Notes under the pieces: generated by a model
The model's input: the letters and a program-made list of their open reading frames with translations, nothing else
What the model was told of the DNA's origin: nothing
Databases searched by the model: none
Position numbers and translations under genes: made by a program
In this document: positions 1 through 9,159 of the stretch, piece after piece
Layout: the number at the start of each line of letters is the position of its first letter
Position numbering within the stretch: position 1 is the stretch's first letter
Source: Prorocentrum cordatum
Taxonomy: Eukaryota; Sar; Dinophyceae; Prorocentrales; Prorocentraceae
Assembly (NCBI GenBank): GCA_963575745.1
Contig: CAUYUJ010019248.1
Span: forward strand, 567,391 to 631,390
DNA length: 64,000 nt
Reading direction: 5' to 3'

Positions 1-130
1 GGTGGGCGGTGCAGGATGGCGGGTGCGGAGGAGGAGATCGGGGAGGAGGGGGAGGCGCGAAGCCGATGGAGAAGGGGGAGGGATGCAATATGATGCGAAT
101 CAATGCTGCGCGATCGGGATAACTATATAC

Positions 131-158
131 AGAGAGAGAGAGAGAGGGAGATCGGGAG

Positions 159-215
<57 letters not shown>

Positions 216-228
216 GAGCGATACGAGA
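131..228. repeat. (GA)n microsatellite
   Basis: Nearly pure GA dinucleotide run with a few GC/GG interruptions; a shorter GA run follows at 326-346. The rest of 1-950 holds no reading frame I can support; its long open frames come from purine-rich sequence. Confidence 0.95.
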
Positions 229-954
229 AAGGCAGCATCCCCTCCCCCTAAGGATCCGAGGGCCCTCGGGAACGAGAGACCATGATAGATGCGCAGGAAT
301 GCGGGGGGGGGGGGGCATCGCGCGAGAGAGAGAGAGAGAGGGAGAGGATATAGGTCATGAAAACGAGACTGCGAGGAGGGATGAGCGCCATCTAAGCGAC
401 GCAGAGCGCTTCTTCAGACGAGGCGTTGAACGCAGGATTGTCGGACACAAGGGTAGAGGGAACCCAGCGCAGCGTTAGTGCTGATATAAGATGCACCCCC
501 TCCCCCCCCACTCGCCCCCCGCGCCTGCGCATCCAATTCCAAGACGCCCCCATTGGCTCTGCCCCGCGGGTGGCCCAAGACGGACCCAACGACGGCCCCG
601 ATGGGATTACAGGGTGTCTCGGACATTTCGTGGCGTTTCTTGCTGCGTACGCAGCCCATGCCTCAACGCGTGCACTTTCCTGCGCATGTACGCAATGCTG
701 GCGCGGCGTGCAAATGATTTCGAGGTCTGTCATGGCGCGCGCCCGCTCTTGCGCACGCTGTCTTGGAAGCAACCTTGGGCCGCGTGCAAGCTGGCGGGCC
801 TCTCGTGGTGTTCCCTAGGGCCCATGCCATCCTCGCCTACCCCCCCCCGCCTCATCCTGCCACCGCTTTGGGGTGCTCACGTACCGAGCCGTTTTGGCGC
901 GATCTGGTTACGCTTCTTATTTTCGACAGCCGAAGGCACGGCCCACGGCGTGCC

Positions 955-2031
955 ATGTCTGGTGCGTGCTCGGCCCAGGTGCGGCAAGTGCTGGAGCACA
1001 TGAGGGTGACCGAGGCGGCGTCGGGGGCAGTTGATTTGGCGGCCAGCCACGCTAGGGTGACCGAGGTCTTGTCGAACCATCCCACCCTGACGCTCTTGGA
1101 GGCCACTGAGATATTGACGGCCGTCCAGGCAACGAGCTTCACCCTCCCGCAGCGCGGGAACTTGACGCAGCTGGTGAACTCCAAAGTCGGCGCCCCAACT
1201 CGTTCTTCGGCTGCGACCGCGCAGGCGCCCAGGCAGTCGTGCGACCACTTCTGGGAGTGGATGACCGATGCCATGTGGGACCTCTGGGCGCAGCCTGGCA
1301 CAACGTGGAATGCCATATTGCATTCCATCGTATCGCGTTGCGACGCCATCGGCCTGGTGCACCCCAGCGAGGGCACCCTCAAGTCGATATGGGCTACGGT
1401 CGTCATGGTTCGCGCTGGGCCTTCGGGCGAGATCGTTGTCGACGGGCCCGAGGCCGTCAGGAAGAAGGTCGAGATCGGCCAGGCGATCGCCGTCATGCGC
1501 GGGAGGGGCGCGCTGCTACACCACGGAGTGGCACGGGCGTACCCGCAGGCGCCGACGGACATGAAGACCACGCACGCCGACGTGTACGCGAGTGCGTACC
1601 CCGCTGGATTCGACCCCGTGCCTTCCCGCATCCACAGCAGCAGGATCCAGATGTTGTGCGACCGCCTCCCGTGCCGCTCGACTCACGCGTCCGTCGCCGC
1701 GGGCGTCCGTGACATGAGGGCCCGCACGGGCGACTACGGGCGCCGCCCCAGTCAACGCAGGCCTCGGGCAGCCGACCCGTTCGTGCCGGGATTGGTGATC
1801 TACGACGAGCCGCGGGCTTCTCGCCAGGACGCCTTCCAGCACGCCATGCTGCCACTGCCGATGCCGCAGCCGCATCAGCAGCCCAACGGCGCCGCGCCGA
1901 GCGGCCTCCTTGCGTTGCCGCCGCCGCCGCCGCCCGCCGCGGTCGCGGGCGCGGGCGGCGCCTCGGCGGTCGCGGCGGTCGTCGCCGCGGGCCAGGGCGG
2001 CGGCGCTGCGGCTCCCGCAGGACACCGCTTA
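955..2031 (+). CDS. Hypothetical protein, probable 5' exon(s)
   Basis: I do not recognise a family. The ATG at 955 is chosen because the protein becomes varied and protein-like there (MSGACSAQVRQVLEHMRV...), whereas the open frame upstream does not. Residues about 1-80 look helical, a Trp-rich stretch (FWEWMTDAMWDLWAQPG) lies near residue 100, and the tail becomes Pro/Ala/Gly-rich from about residue 290. The frame stays open past 2031 only because it runs into CT and TG microsatellites that give poly-Leu/Ser and Val/Cys runs, so a splice donor or break near 2000-2035 is more likely. A basic C-terminal segment in another frame (3402-3821) may be the next exon. No splice site can be chosen with confidence. 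Start, end and function are all inferred. Confidence 0.45.
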
Positions 2032-2340
2032 GCACCACCCCCTAGCAGCGGTCACGCGCAGCCCGTGTCCTTCCATGTCCATCCTCCATCTCGCATCCAC
2101 CGCCTCCTTCCTCATTCTCATGGTCTCCTTCCTCCTTCTCATTCCTCCGTCCGCCGTAGCTGTCGGTCGATCGTCGCCGTCGCCCCCCACCCCTTGCCCC
2201 TAGAGGAAGCACGGCTGGCGGCGGGCCGCCTGCTGCCGCTGGCGGCATGGCGAGGCCCCTCGACGAGATCAGGGCGAGGTCCGTCACGGGGTGAACTCTC
2301 CTTGGTGTACCTCCTACGAAGGCCTCGGAACCTATGCCCT

Positions 2341-2417
2341 CCTCCCCCTCTCCCTCTCACTATCCCTCCCCTCTCTCTCTCTCTCGTTTGCTATCGCATT
2401 TTTTCTTGCTCTCTCTC

Positions 2418-2462
<45 letters not shown>

Positions 2463-2588
2463 ACCTCTCTCTCTGTGGCTCCTTTTCACTCTCGCCCTCT
2501 CTCTCTCTCTCGTTCTCTCTGTGTCTCGTTCTAGTCACCTTCCGTGTGTGTGTGTGTGTGCGTGTGTGTGTGTGTGTGCGTGTGTGTG

Positions 2589-2620
<32 letters not shown>

Positions 2621-2930
2621 TGCGTGTGTGTGTGTGTGTCGCTCTCTCTCTCTCTCTCACTCTCTCTATCGAGCGCGAGCGATTGCTTATCCTCCTTTCG
2701 CGTTTCCTTCGCCCTCCTCATCAATATCCGCTTCCTCCACATTTCCATATCATGTCCTTCTCCATCTTCCTCCTCCTCATCCGCCCGACGTGGCTCCGAC
2801 ACCTCTTCCATATGCCTTCGTTATCTCACTAGATCTCTCTCTCTATGCATGTATGTATATATATATATATATATATCCATGCCCCTCCCTCGGTTGTTTC
2901 ACCTTCCCCACCATCATCTCTCTCTCTATA

Positions 2931-2970
<40 letters not shown>

Positions 2971-3203
2971 TCTCTCTCTCTCTCTTTCTTTCTCAACCTC
3001 ACCTCCTCGTCTTTTTTAACCTCCACCTCCGCCTCCTCCGTCTCACCCCCTCACCCTGCCCCCCCATGCGTTTCCCCGCACTCCTCCTCCGCCTCATCAG
3101 CATCAACGTTCGCCTTCTCCACATCCCCTCACCCTCCTCACCCTCGTCCTTGTCGACATCCTCCTCCTCCTCCTCCTCCTCCTCATCCGCCTCCTTGTCC
3201 TGC
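2341..3203. repeat. Compound microsatellite block (CT, TG, TA, TCC)
   Basis: In order: CT runs about 2370-2530, a TG run 2544-2638, CT about 2640-2665, TA 2855-2876, CT 2919-2990, then TCC-rich sequence to about 3200. It lies between the two likely exons of the hypothetical gene and may be intronic. The long Leu/Ser and Val/Cys frames here are artefacts of composition. Confidence 0.9.
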
Positions 3204-3401
3204 ATCTTCCCCCCCGCTCCACGCCGCGCCTCATTGTTTAAGGGTGGCGCTCGCAACCCGCCCGCCCCACCCGCCCCCCTCACCGCGCCCGCCCCACCCA
3301 CCCACCTCGCAGCTTACGCGGGCATCGCGCAGACCCGAATTCAGACCGCGATGAGACTTCCCCACGCACGCGCCGATGTTGGCCAGACCCACTCGAGCCC
3401 A

Positions 3402-3821
3402 GACTCACGCCGAGGCGGCCGTCGCCCTCTCGCGGTCGCCACTGTCGATCTCCCCCGACCGCGCCCCGCGCAGAGGTTCGAGACGGTGCTCGACAACGGC
3501 AAGCGGAGCCGCGCGGCGGTGGACTCCGACTGCGACGACGACGACTACGAGGAGCACGATACACCACCACCGAAGAAGAGCAAGGCGGCGCTCTCGGGCA
3601 AGAAGGGCAAGGGGCCACCCTCAGCCATGAGGCGCCCCGCGGCTGCTAAGCCAGCCATGAAGCGCCCCGCGGCCGACACGAAGAGCGTTCTCCAGAATTT
3701 GGTGTATCCAGGGGTCCCCACCAAGCCAGCTGCTCCCATCGAATACCGTTGCTTCATGATGCCGCGCTTGACGGCGACTCCCTGCCGCCCCGATTACCGT
3801 CTAGAATCGCAAGCGCGCTGA
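3402..3821 (+). CDS. Hypothetical protein, probable 3' exon with MKRPA-type basic repeats
   Basis: Open frame ending in TGA at 3819-3821. It carries an acidic patch (DSDCDDDDYEEHD), then a Lys-rich stretch (PPPKKSKAALSGKKGKG) and two copies of a basic motif (MRRPAAAKPAMKRPAADTK). Ala/Pro/Lys repeats of this kind are common in predicted dinoflagellate proteins and look nuclear or nucleic-acid binding, but that is inference. The frame differs from 955-2031, so joining them needs a splice within the intervening microsatellites. The last 25 residues look less protein-like, so the true end could be earlier. The 5' border is approximate. Confidence 0.4.
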   Translation, partial: DSRRGGRRPLAVATVDLPRPRPAQRFETVLDNGKRSRAAVDSDCDDDDYEEHDTPPPKKSKAALSGKKGKGPPSAMRRPAAAKPAMKRPAADTKSVLQNLVYPGVPTKPAAPIEYRCFMMPRLTATPCRPDYRLESQAR

Positions 3822-3885
3822 AGGCGCCGCAGGGGCACGAGCACCTCCCCTCACCCCAGGCCCAACGACTGATCCAGGCGCTGCC

Positions 3886-4053
3886 CAGGGGTGGTCGCTG
3901 TCAGGGGACAGTTTAGTGACCACACCCTGTCTTGCACAGGGCATGCCAGGTGCCCCAAGACGGCCACCATAAGGGCTCAATGCGGTGACCAGCGGCCCCC
4001 GAGAGAACCCCAACAGGGTCCAAGACTGCTCCAGGAGCGGCGCAGGGGTGGTC
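3886..4053 (+). repeat. Flank repeat, left copy, beside the telomere block
   Basis: Contains GGGGTGGTCGCTGTCAGGGG followed by a TTTAGTGACC core (about 3890-3922), and CCCCAACAGGGTCCA (about 4012-4026). Both reappear, in the opposite order, at 5198-5262 on the other side of the telomere and satellite block. Confidence 0.8.
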
Positions 4054-4183
4054 ATCCTCCTCCTCCTCTTCGTTGTCCTCCTCCTCCTCCTCCTCCTCCT
4101 CCTCCTCCTCCTCCTCGTCCTCCTCCTCCTCCTCCTCCTCCTCGTCCTCCTCCTCCTCCTCCTCTTCCGCCTCCTCCTCCTGC
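4054..4183. repeat. (TCC)n microsatellite
   Basis: TCC trinucleotide run with occasional TCG/TTC units, immediately before the left telomeric array. Confidence 0.95.
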
Positions 4184-4193
4184 CAGTGGACAG

Positions 4194-4264
4194 AACCCTA
4201 AACCCTAAACCCTAAACCCTAAACCCTAAACCCTAAACCCTAAACCCTAAACCCTAAACCCTAA
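4194..4264 (+). repeat. Interstitial telomeric array (CCCTAAA)n, left
   Basis: About 10 exact CCCTAAA units, the complement of the TTTAGGG telomere repeat of plants and dinoflagellates. It runs straight into the 75-bp satellite, the junction reading CCCTAAGGGCCCC. Confidence 0.95.
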
Positions 4265-4922
4265 GGGCCCCTGAAGCACGGCGAACTGTCTGGGGCCCCG
4301 GGAGGCCCCCGCAAAGGGGAGCAGATCTGGTGTTCTGAAGGCTCAAGGGCCCCTTACATACAGCGGGCTGTCTTGGCCTCCGGGAGCCCCCCCGAAGGAG
4401 GAGCAGATCCGCTGCACTTAAGGGCCCCTTAAGTGCAGCGGGCTGTCTTGGCCTCCGGGGGCCCCCCCGAAGGAGGAGCAGATCCGCTGCACTTAAGGGC
4501 CCCTTAAGTGCAGCGGGCTGTCTTGGCCTCCGGGAGCCCCCCCCCCCCAAAGGAGGAGCAGACCCGCTGCTGCACTTAAGGGCCCCTTAAGTGCAGCGGG
4601 CTGTCTTGGCCTCCGGGAGCCCCCCCGAAAGAGGAGCAGATCCGCTGCACTCAAGGGCCCCTTAAGTGCAGCGGGCTGTCTTGGCCTCCGGGAGCCCCCC
4701 CGAAGGAGGAGCAGATCCGCTGCACTTAAGAGCCCCTGAAGTACAGCGGGCTGCCTTGGCCTCCGGGAGCCCCCCCGAAGGAGGAGCAGATCCGCTGCAC
4801 TTAAGGGCCCCTTAAGTGCAGCGGGCTGTCTTGGCCTCCGGGAGCCCCTCCGAAGGAGGAGCAGATCCGCTGCACTTAAGGGCCCCTTAAGTGCAGCGGG
4901 CTGTCTTGGCCTCCGGCAGCCC
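4265..4922. repeat. 75-bp palindromic satellite, about 8.5 units
   Basis: The marker GAGCAGATC starts near 4319, 4401, 4476, 4556, 4634, 4709, 4784 and 4859. Spacings are mostly 75, with 78-82 where C-runs or CTG units expand. Each good unit contains a 33-bp near-perfect palindrome with 16-bp arms (CCGCTGCACTTAAGGG and its complement) around a single C. As 75 is 25 codons, a repeated 25-residue peptide appears on the minus strand, which I take as incidental. Confidence 0.92.
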
Positions 4923-5192
4923 CCTAAACCCTAAACCCCAAACCCTAAACCCTAAACCCTAAACCCTAAACCCTAAACCCTAAACCCTAAACCCTAAACC
5001 CTAAACCCTAAACCCTAAACCCTAAACCCTAAACCCTAAACCCTAAACCCTAAACCCTAAACCCTAAACCCTAAACCCTAAACCCTAAACCCTAAACCCT
5101 AAACCCTAAACCCTAAACCCTAAGCCCTAAACCCTAAACCCTAAACCCTAAACCCTAAACCCTAAACCCTAAACCCTAAGCCCTAAACCCTA
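4922..5192 (+). repeat. Interstitial telomeric array (CCCTAAA)n, right
   Basis: About 38 CCCTAAA units with a few variants (one CCCCAAA near 4935 and CCCTAAG units near 5125 and 5178). Same orientation as the left array. The low degeneracy suggests recent origin or continuing homogenisation. Confidence 0.95.
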
Positions 5193-5194
5193 GA

Positions 5195-5262
5195 GTGAGC
5201 CCCAACAGGGTCCAGCGGCATAGGGGTGGTCACTACCAGGGGGGCAATTTAGTGACCGCCTC
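5195..5262 (+). repeat. Flank repeat, right copy
   Basis: Has CCCCAACAGGGTCCA, then GGGGTGGTCACTACCAGGGG, then TTTAGTGACC, matching blocks at 3890-4053. Confidence 0.8.
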
Positions 5263-6240
5263 CCTGTTCCCCCCTCCCGTTCCTGCATCACCCCCTTTCC
5301 CCATGGAAGGAAAGCGACCCACGCGTGGCCCACGGCAGTTGGGCGGCGGGTATACACAAGCATGGCCAAGGGTGCTTGGAGGGCCTTGCGGAAGGGAGAA
5401 ATAGTAGATCGTGCGTTCTCTTGGCGCACGAACCCTGAAGTGTCATGGGCGAACCTCGTGAAACACGTGAGTTCGAATGCCAAGGGGAAATGATTTTGTT
5501 GTGTTATGTGCGCATGTGCAGTTTTCCCAGTATCAACTCATGGGGAAATGCTGTTGCTACGTCGGGACATCAGAGGCTCGCCCGCTGCACGAAGAGGCTC
5601 CGCCCGCGCACTCTCTCTAGTAGTGAGAAAAAAAAAACATGCCAAAACACATGCTCCATTCCGTTTGTCCCATCGTTGAACATCCCAGGCGAAAGTGTCA
5701 TCCAACCGACGCCCGTCTCCGCCCCGTGCCCCCATACACCTCCCTTCGGTCCCCCAACTGTGTAATGTCGGTCCCTGGCATTGCCCCTGAGCGGTTCCCC
5801 CAACCGCCGAGTCCTCCGCAGCCACCGCTTCCTCCTCCCTCTCCTCCTTATTGTCCTCCTCTCCCTCCCCCATCTCCTCCACTGGGTCCTTCTCTACTGC
5901 CCCTCCTCCTCCCCCTCCTCGTGTCTGCGCCGATCAGCTTCATCATCGTTCATCTCCTCCTCCCTCCTCTCCATCCTCGTCCTCGTATGTTTTCCTGCTC
6001 CGCCTCCTTATCCTCTTCTGGTTCATCCTCCTACGCCTTTCCATGTTTCCTTTTCCCTTTGTCCACCACCCGCCTCCCTCTAAATCCCACCAGCCCTCTG
6101 GGCGTCGGTGGTTTAGGGCGTGGCGTTTCCTCCTCCACTCCTCACTCTTCCCCTTCGGGGAGGGGTTTACCCCTCCCCCTCCCCTCTGGACCTGGGCGGG
6201 GGGGGGGGGGGGGGGGGGGGCGCGGGTAGTTAGAGCGCCT
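5263..6240. other. No supported gene; pyrimidine-rich sequence
   Basis: Apart from TCC-rich stretches (about 5820-6060) and a G-run at 6198-6220, I see nothing I can name. Open frames here are Pro/Ser-rich and composition-driven. Confidence 0.6.
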
Positions 6241-6650
6241 AAAACGGCCTCGGCGAGGAAACGAAATTCATTGATTTTACGAAGGTTTTGGCCCCATGTT
6301 GGCCTCCAGGGGGGGGGGGGGGCTTTAGTTGAGGGACCCCCCTTCGTTGACCGACCCCCCCCCCTCCCCAAGATGGCCCCAACAAGCGCCCAGGAGGCCC
6401 CAAGATGGCCCAACGAGGCTCCCAAGATGCCCCCAGGAGGCCCCTCAAGAAGACCCTAAGCTGCCCCAAGAGCCCCCCCCCCCCCCCCCCCCCCCCCCGC
6501 CCCCCCCCCCCCCCCCCCCCGAGGCACCCACGACACCGAAGAACCCCCCAGGATCGCCAAGAGACCCCCAAGACGTCCCAAGAGGCCACCAAGAATCGCC
6601 CAAGAGATACCCCTAAGAGGCTCCGAGAGGCATCCATGAGACCTCTGGCC
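6241..6650 (+). repeat. Dispersed CCAAGAGGC-type repeat (R1), copy
   Basis: Begins with a TCATTGATTTTACGAAGG-type lead, then GTTTTGGCCCCATGTTGGCC, then degenerate CCAAGAGGCCCC/CCCAAGA units interrupted by C-runs (6474-6520). The same architecture occurs at 11.5-13.2, 15.2-15.6, 50.7-51.3 and 58.1-59.1 kb. Confidence 0.75.
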
Positions 6651-6657
6651 CCTGTGC

Positions 6658-6830
6658 TTGCCCTCCTCCTCCTCCTGTTCCTCCTTCCTGCTCCTACTCT
6701 TTCTATTCTTCCTCCTCCTCCTCGTCCTCCTCCTCCGCCTCCTCCTCATCCTATTCATCCTCCTTCTTCCCACTCCCTCATCCATCCATCCATCCACCTC
6801 CTCCTTCTCCTGCTCACTCCTTTGCACGGT
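6658..6830. repeat. (TCC)n-rich low-complexity tract
   Basis: Imperfect TCC/TTC run with a short CATC array (6779-6798), following the R1 copy. Confidence 0.85.
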
Positions 6831-6859
6831 TCGGCCGTCCTCCTCTTTGTTGCCGTACT

Positions 6860-6995
6860 TCCCCGATCACCTCAACTCGCCTGGACATCGTTTCTGGATG
6901 GGCTCGTGGGGATTTTTTTGATCTGCGGCCCGCAATGAAAAATTCAAGAGGGCGTGGTAACGCGTGGGGATACGCCGCGAAGCGTCTAGAATTCC
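6860..6995 (+). repeat. Dispersed tail repeat, copy 1
   Basis: Shares GACATCGTTTCTGGATGGGC and GAAGCGTCTAGAATT with 24215-24325. Both copies come shortly after a TCC tract. Confidence 0.65.
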
Positions 6996-7081
6996 TTTTC
7001 CTCCCCTCATGTCCGTGCCTGGGACGGCCCGACGGGGCCCCGTGCCTGCCGATCTGGAGTTCCAGCTGAGCAGCGGGGCGA

Positions 7082-7350
7082 TGGTGGGCGGGGGGGAGGG
7101 GGGGGGGGCTGCGGAGGAGGAGGAGGAGGCGAAAGAGGAAGAGGGAACGGAACGCGAGGACAAAGGAAGAAATTGCTGCGGAGGAAGAGGACGAATACGG
7201 GGATGGGGAAGAGGGGGGACAGGATGAGGAGAGCAGGACGACGTGGAGGAGGAGGGGGGAAAATGGAGGAGGATGAGGGGGAAAGAGGAAGAGGAGAAGG
7301 AAGAATGGGAGGAGGAGAACGAGGAGGATAAGGCGGAGCAGGTATATGGG
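7082..7350. repeat. Purine-rich low-complexity tract
   Basis: GGA/GAG-rich imperfect sequence producing Glu/Gly-rich frames; no gene supported. Confidence 0.7.
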
Positions 7351-7479
7351 TCAACGGACGATGAGGAGGGATGGGGGTGGAGGGTGGAGACGGGAGGGGT
7401 CAAAGGACAGCCTTGGGCCGAGGACAACGACGGGGGGGGGGCATCGGGGCGGCGAGCGGCAGCAACAACGTTGACGACC

Positions 7480-8021
7480 CCACTTGGAACACTAGCGGAC
7501 TTGCCTGGCGGCAATTCAGACCCCCTTTCAGTTCCAAGTTTGGAACATCTTACCACCCTCCTCGCACCTCATTTAAAAACGAAATCAGAACCACCCAACC
7601 AGTTACAGTTTTGGCTCGCCGCCCAAGCTCCGCACCGCCTCATGTTTATCCATCGATACTCGGGGCGAACCTCCGAACTTTTTCGTCGACGTATGCTTTC
7701 GGAGCGAGCTTCCGAACCGTTTCGTATCGTTTCGTATCTTTTCTTAACGTTTCGTAACCCGTCGTATCGTTGCGCTGCGTACGATGCAAACCTGCGCAAA
7801 CGATATAACGTAGTTATATCATGTTGTAACTGTTTGGGTGGTGCGAAGTTAATTGGGCGCAAGAGCCTTTATAACGCCTGCATCGCGATACATTGCAATG
7901 TATCGTTCGGGAAAGATATATCATATAAACAACGTAGTATGGCAGTTATAAGTTGCTTTGCACCACTTATATCTCAAGATGAACAACATATAACATGAGT
8001 TGCAACGATTTACATCAGCCG
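7480..8021. other. AT-rich patch with palindromes
   Basis: Visibly lower GC than its surroundings, with repeated TTTCGTA words near 7730-7765. There is a perfect 20-bp palindrome at 7886-7905 (CGATACATTG and its complement) and an 8-bp-arm hairpin near 7800-7822 (GATATAAC, GTA, GTTATATC). No gene supported. It directly abuts the truncated reverse transcriptase. Confidence 0.7.
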
Positions 8022-9156
8022 CATCGCAAGCATCCGTGAAGCAGGACCACCCCATGGGCAGCCCCTCGAAGACCGGGAAGAGCATCTCGTCCGGCCCCAC
8101 CGGCACGAAACACTCCCGCTCCTCGTCGAAGATCTCGCTGACCCCCCAGACGTCAGCGCGCTCGGCGAAGTCGATCCCGAACAGCGAGCCCAGCTTGCGG
8201 TTGCGAAACTGGTAGAAGCCATTGTACAGGTCGACCGAGGCTGCGTTGACGTCGGCCGGCCCGTCCGAGCCGATCGAACTGTCCGAAAGGTCCAGGGGCC
8301 CGAGCGCCGCCACGGTCCCGAGCCACGTGTGTGGCGGGCGGCGACACATACGGTTGGCCTCCCTCGCGTCGACGATGAGGCGCAGGGTCCCGTCTTTCTT
8401 CGAGACGAAGAAGATCCCCATTCTCGCTCTGATGCTCCGTCGGAACCCCAGCAGCCCAAGCTCCTTGAGCCTTGCGAGCAGCCGGTAGCGCTCCTTCCTG
8501 GAGAAGCGCAGCTTCGGGTCCCAGAAGGGCGAGAACGGCATCTCCTGCTCGTTCGCGCGCTCGAGGTCGGAGCTGTCACGGAGGATGTGCTTCTCCGGGT
8601 GGGCCAGCATGTCACGCTGGTCAGGCGGCGCCAGGTCCAGGACGTCGCGGACCGTGATGCCACACTCGAGAATCTTGACCCGCTCGTACGCGTACGATCC
8701 CAGGTTGCTGGGCTCGAGGCCGTACAGGTCCTTGGTGCGCAGGAGCTCCTTGAGGGCTCCCTGCTCGCTGAGGTCGGCCGGGCGTCCCCCGGCGGCCCCA
8801 ACTCGTCGCGCCACCCGCTCGAAGACCGATAAACTGCTCGGCCCGAGGGGGCGCTCTCCTGTTGCATTTCGCCCCCGCCCGGCTGAGCGAAAGGGGCGCG
8901 ACGGCCCGGCCTCCAGAGCGTTGAGCGCCCCCAGCACCGAGTGGATCCGCCGCTCACGGCTGGCCCGCCTCCGAAGTCTTTGCCGAAGATAGCGGGGCAC
9001 ACCGCGTAGTTCAGGTCGAACTTGTTCTGGTACCAAAACTGGGAAGGGCTCTCCATGGCGTCGGGCTCCCTTCTCTTCCCCAGGCATAGCGGCACCGCCG
9101 CGTCGAGCCAGCGCCTGGGGACCCAGCGCTGAGCGCGACGGCGCCCCTCGATGCAA
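8022..9156 (-). pseudogene. Reverse transcriptase, N-terminal half, truncated
   Basis: Retroelement polymerase fragment. The fingers/palm motif GIFFVSKKDGTLRLIVDARE is near residues 247-266 counted from 9156. Motif A (ASVDLYNGFYQF, Asp codon near 8232) and motif B (VFEGLPMGWS, near 8061) are clear. Motif C with its catalytic Asp pair is absent, because homology stops at about 8022. Around 9090-8970 the best protein is in a neighbouring frame (FWYQNKFDLNYAV), so a one-base frameshift lies near 8970. The frame is the same as the upstream gag-like ORF and is separated from it by one TAG at 9160-9162. It cannot be an active enzyme as it stands. Confidence 0.8.
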
Positions 9157-9159
9157 GGG

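Noticed and set aside
4254-4550. Protein with 25-residue repeats on the minus strand
   Set aside because: A direct result of the 75-bp satellite; no start or end evidence.
4194-5192. A true chromosome end
   Set aside because: Non-telomeric sequence continues on both sides, so the arrays are interstitial here.
5440-5490. Possible tRNA (GAGTTCGAATGCC resembles a T loop)
   Set aside because: The T stem does not pair and no acceptor or anticodon stem could be fitted. A similar GAGTTCAAATGCC at 32200 fails in the same way.
7600-7622. CAGTTTTGGCTCGCC as another SL relict
   Set aside because: Only the central part matches, the flanks disagree, and no gene starts nearby on that strand.
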